A stretch of DNA of 64,000 bases from Cytophagaceae bacterium (GTDB lineage Bacteria > Bacteroidota > Bacteroidia > Cytophagales > Spirosomataceae), in assembly GCA_027486845.1 (NCBI GenBank), contig JAIXOL010000032.1, forward strand, positions 1 to 64,000, written 5' to 3'. The translations under genes and the position numbers were made by a program. Below the pieces are notes generated by a model, which saw only the letters and a list, made by a program, of their open reading frames with translations, was not told the origin of the DNA and searched no databases. Below are positions 1-8,258 of the stretch, one piece after another (positions within the stretch are counted from its first letter, which is position 1; every line of letters begins with the position of its first letter).

Positions 1-105
1 CCTATTCTTAATTCGACTCACAAACGTGCTTTTTCAAAAAAAACAATCCTATTTCCAATATTCTAACCTATTGATGACAAGTTCAATTTGATATTTGAAA
101 CTTTT

Positions 106-972
106 TCAGCAAACCCTAATTAAAGTGCCGTTGGCATCATATACATTGCCCACCGCATCCATGACATAATTCTTGCCATTGACTGTCAGTGTTCCCGATG
201 AAAAGGAAGGCATTGAAATTCCTTCTGAAGAAAACAAATCCCCAAATAAATCACCGCCTAAATCACTGCCAATATCGCCAAATACACCTTGATTACTCAG
301 TCGAAAAGCTGTTCCGTTGTTTCGGCTTTTTACGCCATCATTGATTGCCATCGCTTTGCTTTCTAATTCTTCGGCCAGTTGATAATAAGTCATGGCTTGC
401 TGCATTTTCTTTTTTTGCAATGCAGTTTGTAGGGCATATTGGCGACTCATAAAAGATTTTTGACTACCCAAAAAATCACTAAAAGATTGAATCCCATTTT
501 TATTATCAATGGTTGTTCCCTTCGTAACGAGGTCATAGAAAGTTGAACCACTTTTATCGGAATAGTTTTTACCATCCAAATAAGGTGATAAATCGGAGAT
601 TTTAAAATTGCTATTCAAGTTAGCAGAAAAAGAGCCTTTTAAAGCACTATTCAACTTCATAATGGCAGTGGCATCGTTGTACATCATCGAATGATAAGCC
701 AGTTTCAAATACTCATCGGGGCTTCGTAGAAGGTCTTCAATTTTTGAACCTGTCTCCAAAATACCTGTTGTATTGGCTTTGGTTGCTGCTCCTTGCTTGG
801 TTACACTTTTGAGTTGTGCAATCTGGGTTTTGGCTTTATCGACCAAATTTTTCAGTTGAATTAGGCGTTCAATAGCGGTTGGGTCAATAGATACCTGTGC
901 TTGTACGCTTAGATTCAAACATAGAATACTATAAATGAGGGATAGGGATGTCACTTGTAATAACTTTTTCAT
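106..972 (-). CDS. VirB5/TrbJ-like conjugal transfer protein
   Basis: This 288 aa protein begins with a hydrophobic signal peptide ending near residue 25 (VQAQ), so it is probably exported to the periplasm. The first 60 residues after the signal are Gln/Lys-rich and helical (IERLIQLKNLVDKAKTQIAQ), which is typical of VirB5/TrbJ pilus-tip proteins and of the TraI/DUF4141-type proteins of Bacteroidota elements. It is the last visible gene of the minus-strand tra operon and lies 31 bp after traM. The C-terminus is Gly-rich (DIGSDLGGDLFGDLF). The VirB5-like role rests on architecture and position and on no catalytic motif. Confidence 0.6.
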   Translation of the reverse strand: MKKLLQVTSLSLIYSILCLNLSVQAQVSIDPTAIERLIQLKNLVDKAKTQIAQLKSVTKQGAATKANTTGILETGSKIEDLLRSPDEYLKLAYHSMMYNDATAIMKLNSALKGSFSANLNSNFKISDLSPYLDGKNYSDKSGSTFYDLVTKGTTIDNKNGIQSFSDFLGSQKSFMSRQYALQTALQKKKMQQAMTYYQLAEELESKAMAINDGVKSRNNGTAFRLSNQGVFGDIGSDLGGDLFGDLFSSEGISMPSFSSGTLTVNGKNYVMDAVGNVYDANGTLIRVC

Positions 973-1003
973 TTTTGGTGCGTCAACACGTCGCCACGTT
1001 GGT

Positions 1004-2074
1004 TTAATTTGGTTTTAAAAAGACTTTGTACCCTTCGTTTAGTTCGATTTCGCCCGACTTTTTCTGAACTCCACCGTAACGCAAAGAGCGAGAAATACCT
1101 GTAACCACACCTGCCCCCACTTGGCCAACGATGCCTGCCGAACTGCCGATATTGTAAACCGTATTATCGACATTATCAAGGGCTTGGTTATTTTGCTGGC
1201 GAATTTGTCCTTTGGTATTATCGCTGAGATAGGCAATGCCTGGCAACATATCATTGCTATCGTACACGACCATTTTAGCAGGAATATAATCTGCACCAAT
1301 TTTGAAAGCCGTAACCATAATGATAAGCCGATTACCGCCCATCATGGCCACACCACTGCATAAGGTATTGGCAGGAATGATTTCATCATCAATTGTCATT
1401 GCTTCTAATAATCGGATTCTGACAGAAGAATTATTTCGCACGATTTGAGTGCCGTAAATCGAAGCTTTGATAAGTTCTTTTTTACGTTGAGGATTAGGAA
1501 TGGTTGCTGCATTTTCTAAACTGGTGGTATTAAAAGTGTTATTTTCAATTGGCTTTGTTTGGAGAGTCCCAACGGTTTTGTTAGACCTTTTTCTTGCTTT
1601 TACTGGCAAAATTGTACTTTGTGAATTGACTTTGGGAATTTCAACTTCTGGCGATTTTTCAACAGTTTTTGCTGGTTCATTTTCGACAATATTTGAGGTG
1701 TTTTCAGTAAATGCCTTACTGCCTTGATAACTTTTTAATCCTTTGTCTTGGACTTTTAGGGCTGATTGGGTCTTTAATTTTTCTTCTTCCACTCCTTGTT
1801 TGACCGAAGTAAGCATTTCTCCTTCCGCTGCTTTCTTGCTGTTTTTATCGTTATCTTTGCCAACATCAATTTTTGGCATAGTGAAATTCATGTTTTTAAT
1901 TATTTCTTGGCGGATGTATTTTGAAACACCAAAAAACATGACCAACAATAAAAACACACTTCCCAGAATAAAGAGTAATTTGTACTGCTTGAACCATGAC
2001 AATAGGAGTTCTTTCACGGAACGCCACTCAAAACTTTTCTTTTTCGTTTCAGTTTGGATTTCTTCATTTTCCAT
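1004..2074 (-). CDS. traM: Conjugative transposon protein TraM (VirB10-like)
   Basis: A 356 aa protein with a short cytoplasmic N-terminus, one membrane helix at about residues 33-50, a long low-complexity linker (about 60-200) and a conserved C-terminal domain. That domain carries the hallmark IRLLEAMTIDDEIIPANTLC and MVVYDSNDMLPGIAYLSDN-type segments of Bacteroides TraM. This plan of one TM, a Pro/Lys-rich spacer and a beta-rich end is that of VirB10 scaffold proteins that bridge the inner and outer membranes. In this operon it follows traN, whereas in CTnDOT traM precedes traN. Confidence 0.85.
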   Translation of the reverse strand: MENEEIQTETKKKSFEWRSVKELLLSWFKQYKLLFILGSVFLLLVMFFGVSKYIRQEIIKNMNFTMPKIDVGKDNDKNSKKAAEGEMLTSVKQGVEEEKLKTQSALKVQDKGLKSYQGSKAFTENTSNIVENEPAKTVEKSPEVEIPKVNSQSTILPVKARKRSNKTVGTLQTKPIENNTFNTTSLENAATIPNPQRKKELIKASIYGTQIVRNNSSVRIRLLEAMTIDDEIIPANTLCSGVAMMGGNRLIIMVTAFKIGADYIPAKMVVYDSNDMLPGIAYLSDNTKGQIRQQNNQALDNVDNTVYNIGSSAGIVGQVGAGVVTGISRSLRYGGVQKKSGEIELNEGYKVFLKPN

Positions 2075-2097
2075 TATTCTATTCCATTTTGCATGAT

Positions 2098-2910
2098 TTA
2101 TAGCATTTCAGCCTTTAGTATTTTCTTGAAAGGAATCGCAATTTTGATGTTTCGTAAACCATTCTTTTCTCGAAAAACGACCTCCAAAAAGCCATTTTCG
2201 GTAGTTGCGTAAAGTGGGATGTAGTAATAATACTTTTCACTTTTTTGAGAAGTGAGTATCTTGACTGGCTCAATGCTTTTCAAGATATTGACTTCTTCAA
2301 TACCCAATGTTTGCAAATGATTAATTGCTTTTCTCTTCATTTTAGAGTGGTAGGAGAATGAAACATTGTCAATCTCGTAAGCAATCGAACTTTTGTTGCT
2401 CAGTGAAAACTTGAGATAAACTCCGTTAGCATCGGTATAGATGTTTTCACAATGGAGTAACATACCCGATTGCATTTTTTTGAAAGACACATTCATCGGT
2501 GAAATCGCCAACTTTTTAAATTTATCTTCTAATCGTAGATTTTCGTCCGTTGTCTTGAATGATTCTTTCGATTGATTTTCGGAACGGTAATCATAGAAAG
2601 ATTGATTGAGGGGTTCTTGGTAATATAAATAGGCTTGATAAATCTGCTTACCGTGAGTCAATAATAATGTCGTGGGTTTGGCATTCGGTATTTTTGCCTT
2701 CAAGAGTAAAACTTGTGAACCCAAACTCATCGGAAGAGTTGAAGCCGTTTGTGCTTGAAAATCGGTATTGCCCAAATTGAAAAGCGAGATGGCTTCATCA
2801 AAAATCAAATAGGTTGTGGCAGATGAATTGACATAAAGAGTATCTATTTTCTGAGAAAAGATACTGAAAGAGATAAACAGGAACGGTAAGAAGTAACGGA
2901 GCTTTTTCAT
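2098..2910 (-). CDS. traN: Conjugative transposon protein TraN (VirB9-like)
   Basis: The open frame extends further upstream, but the real start is the ATG at 2910, which gives a clean signal peptide (MKKLRYFLPFLFISFSIFSQ) and a 4 bp gap from the traK stop. The mature 270 aa protein opens with LYVNSSATTYLIFDEAISLF, the typical TraN/DUF4138 entry, and is predicted to be a periplasmic, VirB9-like part of the outer-membrane core complex. It is translated with traK, traJ and traM. The upstream extension to 3132 would overlap traK entirely in another frame and was rejected. Confidence 0.85.
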   Translation of the reverse strand: MKKLRYFLPFLFISFSIFSQKIDTLYVNSSATTYLIFDEAISLFNLGNTDFQAQTASTLPMSLGSQVLLLKAKIPNAKPTTLLLTHGKQIYQAYLYYQEPLNQSFYDYRSENQSKESFKTTDENLRLEDKFKKLAISPMNVSFKKMQSGMLLHCENIYTDANGVYLKFSLSNKSSIAYEIDNVSFSYHSKMKRKAINHLQTLGIEEVNILKSIEPVKILTSQKSEKYYYYIPLYATTENGFLEVVFREKNGLRNIKIAIPFKKILKAEML

Positions 2911-2914
2911 GAAA

Positions 2915-3562
2915 TTATTGTTTAGTTGGTGTATCGTTTGACTGATACTCGATGTAATTGAAGTTTTGAATTTGTAATCCGTAAGGATTTTTTTCGGAGT
3001 AAGGCACTGGCTGTAACTCGAAAATTGTCCCGATTGGGCTGACTTTTTCTTGCTCATTGAAATAAATAGACTGTTGAAAAAGCAAGGTGCATCGGTACGG
3101 CACAACCGACATATCCACCCCAATACTATCAATTTTTATTTTGGAATAGGCATTGAACTTGGTGTAGTTTTCCTGCACTTTTTCGTCAATGAAGTTTTTG
3201 TAAATGGCTTGAGCATCTTGTTTGCTCAAAAGCCAAAAACCTTCGTTGAGTCGTTCGCTGAATGATTTGGCATCACTTTCATAGAATAAATGAGCAAATG
3301 TGGTGATGAGTCCCCGTGCTTGTCCGATGTTGCGGGTTTCATTGTCAGCCAACAAAGCGGCAAACATTTCTTTACCCGAACGAACAAATACTTTTTGGTC
3401 GGCATTTTTGGTGGCATTCCAAAACAATATTCCCCAAAGAACATTGGAAAACAAGAGCAGAAAGACACTCGTTTGTATCAGAAAAAAGAGCCTATCAATG
3501 TATTTATTGACATCGTTGGCGGCAAACAAGTTTTTAATGGCAATACTGATTTTTTCGCTCAT
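2915..3562 (-). CDS. traK: Conjugative transposon protein TraK (VirB8-like)
   Basis: A 215 aa protein with a cytoplasmic N-terminus, one membrane helix (about 24-50, LFFLIQTSVFLLLFSNVLWG) and a periplasmic domain. The length and the ARGLITTFAHLFYESD and FNEGFWLLSKQDA-like segments match Bacteroides TraK, the VirB8-type assembly factor of the mating pore. Its ATG overlaps the traJ stop by 4 bp, which indicates translational coupling, and traN follows after 4 bp. Confidence 0.85.
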   Translation of the reverse strand: MSEKISIAIKNLFAANDVNKYIDRLFFLIQTSVFLLLFSNVLWGILFWNATKNADQKVFVRSGKEMFAALLADNETRNIGQARGLITTFAHLFYESDAKSFSERLNEGFWLLSKQDAQAIYKNFIDEKVQENYTKFNAYSKIKIDSIGVDMSVVPYRCTLLFQQSIYFNEQEKVSPIGTIFELQPVPYSEKNPYGLQIQNFNYIEYQSNDTPTKQ

Positions 3563-4500
3563 GATTTCGTTCGGTTAGTAGAGTTATTACCAAAGACATT
3601 TGAAAAACCCTGTTTGGTACTCGTCCACGCTTTCGTTCTCATATCAGCTGATTTTGCCCAAGCGGATTTTCCTATCGAACCTGCACTTGATAGAGTTGCC
3701 CCAGCCATTCCGCCCGATACACCTTGCATACTTCGGATGATGCCACCAATGGCCGAAGAACCAATATAAATGGTAGTCAATAATGGCACTCCCAAATACA
3801 TAATAATCAAAGCCATATTTATGACCAACATATTAATAATGTCGCTGCCTTGATTGGTGGTTTGAATTGTGATTGATAAACCGACCACCAAATTGTCCAA
3901 TACGGCAAGGGTGAGTGTCCAAAACAAAATATTCAACATCGAGCGAAACCAGTGGGTAATTGTTCCGCCCAATCCTGGCACCGTACTAAGAGCAGCGGCA
4001 AAAATGCCAACTGAATAGGTGAAAGCGACCAATACGTTTTTGACATTTTCTAAGAGCAAACGAATAATCATGGATAAGCCATTTTGAATAGCGGTCAGAA
4101 TGACATTGATAAGTTTGCCAAAATCCATTGTCAGTAAATCCCAACCACTGGCTTCGGTAGAAGGATTATTGGCATCGCCTGATACCTTTTTCATTTGAGC
4201 TAAAATATCATCAACTTTGGTATAGGTATTAGCCAACTCATTGACCGCACCCACGACCAAACCCATCAATTCATTATAATAGCCAATCAGAAACATCAAT
4301 GCCACCACTCGAATCAAGTTCATAACGCTGGTGCTATAAGATTCACCAAAAACCAATACTTTGAAAAGCATGTAAGCAAAGTGAATGAACAGCATGATTC
4401 CTGCCAGTTCTAAGCAATTACCTTTGGCTTTATTGGCAAGTAATTGAGCCGTTTTGAATAAGGCATCTCCGCTGATGGTTGCCTGTAATAAAATATCCAT
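3559..4500 (-). CDS. traJ: Conjugative transposon protein TraJ (VirB6-like)
   Basis: A 313 aa polytopic membrane protein with hydrophobic stretches near residues 30-55, 80-105, 135-175, 190-210 and 220-250, and a Ser/Lys-rich soluble tail (SADMRTKAWTSTKQG). TraJ of Bacteroidota conjugative transposons is the VirB6-like channel component of the inner membrane. It follows traG after a 60 bp gap and overlaps traK by 4 bp. The family call rests on membrane topology, length and strict synteny between traG and traK. Confidence 0.8.
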   Translation of the reverse strand: MDILLQATISGDALFKTAQLLANKAKGNCLELAGIMLFIHFAYMLFKVLVFGESYSTSVMNLIRVVALMFLIGYYNELMGLVVGAVNELANTYTKVDDILAQMKKVSGDANNPSTEASGWDLLTMDFGKLINVILTAIQNGLSMIIRLLLENVKNVLVAFTYSVGIFAAALSTVPGLGGTITHWFRSMLNILFWTLTLAVLDNLVVGLSITIQTTNQGSDIINMLVINMALIIMYLGVPLLTTIYIGSSAIGGIIRSMQGVSGGMAGATLSSAGSIGKSAWAKSADMRTKAWTSTKQGFSNVFGNNSTNRTKS

Positions 4501-4560
4501 TTATTTAATGTTTAATGGTTAATTGAAAATGGCTTGATAACAAGGAGCAATTCTTAATTC

Positions 4561-6999
4561 TCAATTCCCCTTCTCCCATTCTTCCACGAAGCGGTTAATG
4601 GCATAGTCGAAGTATTTACCACCTTCCGACATTTCTCGAATACGGTTGCGTTCTTCTGCACGGGAAGTTAACAATGGGATTATTTTTGCAGGTACTTCCA
4701 CCCGATAGACATGAATCAAATCCGCCCTTTTGACAAAGATTTCTCGCCATTTGTCTTTGGCATCTTTGCGTAAGGATTTCAATAAATCTTCGGCGTGGTT
4801 GGTGAGTCCGAAGAACTTGACGATTTTATCAATCATGTTGGAATCGGTATGGCGAAGGACAATAACTGTTGATGATAAGTCTTTTACCACTGTCCCAATA
4901 GCTGAGTTTTGTATCTCCGAAATTCCTTGCGTGATGATGCTAATTGTACCTTCACACTTACGAACCGTGCGGTACATATACTCAATGAATCCTCCCAAAA
5001 GTCCGTCTAACATTGACCACGCTTCATCAATGTAAATGCGTTTAATAATCTTGGGGTACTTCTCAATAATATCACAGGACAGCTCAATGATGAGCATTCC
5101 AACAACTGGATACAAAGTAGGATTTGCCTTAATTTTGGCCAAATCGAAACAAATCAGTGGAAAAGAAGCAATTGGACGTTCGGCATCGGAATTATTATCT
5201 GAGTTCAATATTGCTTGATAACTTCCCACAGCAAAAGGCTCTAAAGTGATGAGCAATTCATCCATATTGAGATTTCTTTCAATCTTTTTATAGACTTCTT
5301 CCTCATGGTTTTCAGATTGAAAGTTTTTCAAAAAATCATAAAAACCACGAACGCACGGCATCATTCCTTGCTTTTGTTGGTTATACTCATAGTAATATTG
5401 ATTGAGCAACTTGTTTAAAATACTTCGTTCGGCATTGCTTAGATTGGCATTTCCTCGCCAAATTGTAGCAATCAAGTTGATTAAAAATTCCATCTTGGCT
5501 TCGCTCAATATGAATTCGCCCGTTAGTTCATTGTAATTGACCAAGAAAGGATTATACTTCAAGGGTTTTTCGGGGTCGTATTCATAGTAGCGGCATTTAT
5601 CGGGAGGAATCGCATAAAAGATGGATAAGTAAGTACCACCCACATCAATGATGATTTGTCTTTCACCTCGATAGAATCTTTGCAGAATCAAGTTGCCCAT
5701 TGTAAAACTTTTTCCCGAACCTGGCACACCAATCGTCAGGGAATTATTATTTTCAAACCGCACCGTATCATAAAAGTCAATCAGTAATGGATTGCCCATT
5801 CGGTCGCATAATAAATCACCTTTTTTATCACTTTTGAGCAAGGTTGTGGCATTGAAATAGCAAGCAGCTACTTGATTTTCCATCAGAAGCCAACGGAAAT
5901 TTTGGTAAGCATTACAAGGAGCATTACTCACAAAAAGATTGGTCGTATCCAAATTTTCTATGTATGCTTCTGCCCCCATTTCTCGGTAGGCTTTCATCAC
6001 TTGCTGGACGTATCCGTCCGTTTGCCCACCGTGATTCCATACTAAGCATTGCACCGAAACTTGTACCAATGAATTGCCGTTGGTAGTAACATCGTTCAGA
6101 AATTCAAACATATCCCTGCTTTTTGCACGGTGTTGTTCGGACATCAGAAAATCTAAACGAGCAATATTTTTTGCTTCAAACTCCATTTTATTGTACGCCT
6201 TTTGCGTGTCTAAGGGCTTGAAGGTAACGCTCAGTATGTGCGGGATTTCTAAATAGTTTGTTAGTGCATAGAGCTGTGGCGAAGACACATTGTAGCTATT
6301 ATCCATGTCATTGTTTACATTCGTTGGTTGGCCCGACATACTAATGATATTGATGGTATCAGTTCCCAAAATCAGCCGTTCTTTGTCGGGTGTGAAGGTC
6401 TTGAAAATCTGGTCTTGGTTGGGCGTAAAATCCAAATTGAAATACTGACAAATCACCTGCATGATTTCGGTTTCCGTCAAGCGTTGATAAGTCAAACCGT
6501 TGATACCCACCAACGAAATGAATTGACTCGCAATGTTTTCAATCTTTTTCTTGTGTGAAGTAATCGTCTTGAAAGTATTATTTAAAACCTGACCGCCCCT
6601 ACCAAACCAATTATTTGTCAGTGAATAATCTTTTTCTTCCCCCAAACTGATAAATAAATACTGCTCGTGACGTTGGATGAGTCTTTCGCCGAAAGAATGG
6701 ATAAAACGCTGTTCGTAGTAATTTTTATCTCGCACGGTTGGACTTGACTTTTCGTAGTAATAAAAATTCAATAGTTGCACACAAGCACCCACAGCGAGAC
6801 TTTTCAGGGCTTGCGAAACGTTTTCGCCAATTTTATTAAACTCACCCGTACTGAGTCTTTCCATTTCGATGCCTTGCACACGGTAGCCAATACCAACTCT
6901 GCCATCGGACAGCACCAAAAGATTGTCTTCAAAGGCGAAGTAGGGAAATACTTGTTCAAAATTTCTTTGATGGTCAAACATGGGTTTGTTTTTTAGCAT
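4561..6999 (-). CDS. traG: TraG, VirB4-family conjugation ATPase
   Basis: An approximately 812 aa ATPase that powers pilus assembly and DNA transfer. Walker A (GVPGSGKS) lies near residue 430 and Walker B (IYIDEAWSML) near residue 656, the layout of VirB4/TraC-type ATPases. The arginine-containing ITQGISEIQNSAIG region follows. The N-terminal half carries the usual VirB4 cap domain (VLSDGRVGIGYRVQGIEMERLSTGEF). Three starts are possible (7008, 6999 and 6981). All overlap the end of traF, and 6999 is chosen because 7008 gives only three more residues. It is called TraG by Bacteroides convention and is not the VirD4-type TraG, which lies at 15997-17907. Confidence 0.9.
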   Translation of the reverse strand: MLKNKPMFDHQRNFEQVFPYFAFEDNLLVLSDGRVGIGYRVQGIEMERLSTGEFNKIGENVSQALKSLAVGACVQLLNFYYYEKSSPTVRDKNYYEQRFIHSFGERLIQRHEQYLFISLGEEKDYSLTNNWFGRGGQVLNNTFKTITSHKKKIENIASQFISLVGINGLTYQRLTETEIMQVICQYFNLDFTPNQDQIFKTFTPDKERLILGTDTINIISMSGQPTNVNNDMDNSYNVSSPQLYALTNYLEIPHILSVTFKPLDTQKAYNKMEFEAKNIARLDFLMSEQHRAKSRDMFEFLNDVTTNGNSLVQVSVQCLVWNHGGQTDGYVQQVMKAYREMGAEAYIENLDTTNLFVSNAPCNAYQNFRWLLMENQVAACYFNATTLLKSDKKGDLLCDRMGNPLLIDFYDTVRFENNNSLTIGVPGSGKSFTMGNLILQRFYRGERQIIIDVGGTYLSIFYAIPPDKCRYYEYDPEKPLKYNPFLVNYNELTGEFILSEAKMEFLINLIATIWRGNANLSNAERSILNKLLNQYYYEYNQQKQGMMPCVRGFYDFLKNFQSENHEEEVYKKIERNLNMDELLITLEPFAVGSYQAILNSDNNSDAERPIASFPLICFDLAKIKANPTLYPVVGMLIIELSCDIIEKYPKIIKRIYIDEAWSMLDGLLGGFIEYMYRTVRKCEGTISIITQGISEIQNSAIGTVVKDLSSTVIVLRHTDSNMIDKIVKFFGLTNHAEDLLKSLRKDAKDKWREIFVKRADLIHVYRVEVPAKIIPLLTSRAEERNRIREMSEGGKYFDYAINRFVEEWEKGN

Positions 7000-7300
7000 G
7001 GTATGCACGAATGAATTTGGGTTTATCCATGATGATTTTTTTGGGAGCGGATAAGTGCCAGAAAAGCCAACTTTTCAAGAAACTTGTTTGCTTCTTTTGG
7101 GTCATTTTACGCAGAGCAATGAAGCCCAGCACCAACACAGCAAGTAAGATAAGATTGACCCAAGCAGGGATGGGAATGAACGTTCGCATGACACTCAGCA
7201 CAATCACAAAACCAAAACTGGTGATGAGATAAAGCATTAAATCACCCATTTCGACACCCACAATGAGGGTTGGCTTTTCTAAGGATTTCTTGATAAGCAT
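6974..7300 (-). CDS. traF: Conjugative transposon protein TraF (DUF4133, VirB3-like)
   Basis: A 108 aa inner-membrane protein with two adjacent helices (about 17-60) followed by a basic tail. The start at 7300 (MLIKKSLEKPTLIVGVEMGD) sits 1 bp after the traE stop; a longer frame from 7354 would overlap traE by 53 bp and adds nothing typical of the family. The KPxLIVGVEMGDLMLYLI opening corresponds to the KPIEFKGLKAQYI-type start of DUF4133. VirB3-like proteins dock the VirB4 ATPase, and traG follows with overlap. Confidence 0.8.
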   Translation of the reverse strand: MLIKKSLEKPTLIVGVEMGDLMLYLITSFGFVIVLSVMRTFIPIPAWVNLILLAVLVLGFIALRKMTQKKQTSFLKSWLFWHLSAPKKIIMDKPKFIRAYHAKKQTHV

Positions 7301-7301
7301 C

Positions 7302-7655
7302 TTAATTTCCGTTAAAGCCCCCTTGACCACCGACATCGGTTTTGACTTGCTCAAAGACGAACGTAAACCCGAACCAAAGCAAAACGGCTACGATTAAATA
7401 GACCAATCGCATGATTTTGTTTGGGTTATCGCTGATGAAGCCAATAATGACCGAAATTAGTCCGATAACGATGGCGATGGTAAAAACCACATTGACAACT
7501 AATTGAACGGTTTTGCTGATATTCTTCAATCCACCTACCACTCCTTGAGCCATGAGTGCATGGGGCATGAACGAAAAGAAAGTGAATAAAATCAAGTAAA
7601 TGCCCAATGTTTGCAGATGTTGATTGGTTACTGAGAAGGATGTTATTTTCATCAT
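7302..7655 (-). CDS. traE: Conjugative transposon protein TraE (DUF4134, VirB2-like pilin)
   Basis: A 117 aa protein with a leader ending at MPHALMAQG and two hydrophobic helices (about 47-70 and 80-102) separated by a short polar loop (SDNPNKIMR). This is the VirB2/TrbC pilin-like plan of TraE in CTnDOT-type elements. It ends in a Gly-rich tail. It is second in the visible tra operon, with the next start 1 bp past its stop. A second Met directly follows the first, so the start could be 7652. Confidence 0.8.
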   Translation of the reverse strand: MMKITSFSVTNQHLQTLGIYLILFTFFSFMPHALMAQGVVGGLKNISKTVQLVVNVVFTIAIVIGLISVIIGFISDNPNKIMRLVYLIVAVLLWFGFTFVFEQVKTDVGGQGGFNGN

Positions 7656-7660
7656 TTTTG

Positions 7661-8128
7661 TTATTTGGTTAAAAAATTATTACTGATATTTTTAATGAGT
7701 GCGACATCATCATCACTCAAAACTGCGGTTACTTGATTGGTCTTCACTAAGTCTTTATTTCCCCTTGTGAGTGTCTGAGCTTTGGGGCGTTCAATTGGTG
7801 TTTTATCAGGGATTAGAGATTCAACAATTGGCACATTTGGTTCAATAACTTTGAAATGCTCCCACGCAATGGCTTCTACCGTTGGCTTTTGTTTACTGAC
7901 TTTCAGTTGGATTATTGGCAGCAAAACTACAATAGCATAAATGAGTAAAATCAAGCCAAAAAAGCACATAAACACCATTAAATAGACGAAAAACGAGACT
8001 TTTGGTATATTGTTCATCCAAAGGTCAATTGTAGCCTCTCCGCCCATATAAACTAAAAACAAGCCTATCATCAAGGCTAAACTTACTTGGTAAAATTGTT
8101 CCTTTTCTTCGTGTTCCCATTCGGCCAT
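7661..8128 (-). CDS. Small membrane protein leading the tra operon
   Basis: A 155 aa protein with two strong membrane helices (about 15-30 and 45-72) and a polar C-terminal half rich in Lys, Pro and Val. I do not recognise a family. It lies 5 bp upstream of traE and has a TATTTTTG promoter box about 30 bp upstream of its start, so it is the first gene of the mating operon. A cell-envelope role in conjugation is inferred from position only. Confidence 0.6.
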   Translation of the reverse strand: MAEWEHEEKEQFYQVSLALMIGLFLVYMGGEATIDLWMNNIPKVSFFVYLMVFMCFFGLILLIYAIVVLLPIIQLKVSKQKPTVEAIAWEHFKVIEPNVPIVESLIPDKTPIERPKAQTLTRGNKDLVKTNQVTAVLSDDDVALIKNISNNFLTK

Positions 8129-8156
8129 TTGAGATGCTTTTGTGCAGATACTGGCA

Positions 8157-8164
8157 CAAAAATA
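8157..8164 (-). promoter_or_regulatory. Bacteroidota -7 promoter box for the tra operon
   Basis: On the minus strand this reads TATTTTTG, matching the Bacteroidota consensus TAnnTTTG, about 30 bp upstream of the first tra-operon start. The bases that follow (TGCCAG) are the same as those after the parA promoter box at 14092-14099. No convincing -33 TTG is seen. Confidence 0.45.
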
Positions 8165-8180
8165 AAAACTTATATTTTCA

Positions 8181-8215
8181 TATACAAGATATATTTATAT
8201 ATAATGAAAATATAA
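8181..8215. repeat. AT-rich regulatory motif, copy A
   Basis: The stretch TATACAAGATATATTTATAT followed by ATAATGAAAATATAA lies between the divergent tra operon and Toprim gene. A near-identical stretch occurs at 45095-45128 and a partial one at 45009-45032. The position between divergent promoters suggests a binding site for a regulator of the element. Confidence 0.45.
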
Positions 8216-8258
8216 ATACTTAATTTTAAGTTTTCATTTTCAAACATTATCTATTTTT

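Noticed and set aside
2098-3132. 344 aa version of TraN starting at 3132
   Set aside because: The extra 74 residues run inside traK in another frame, and the ATG at 2910 starts a clear signal peptide.
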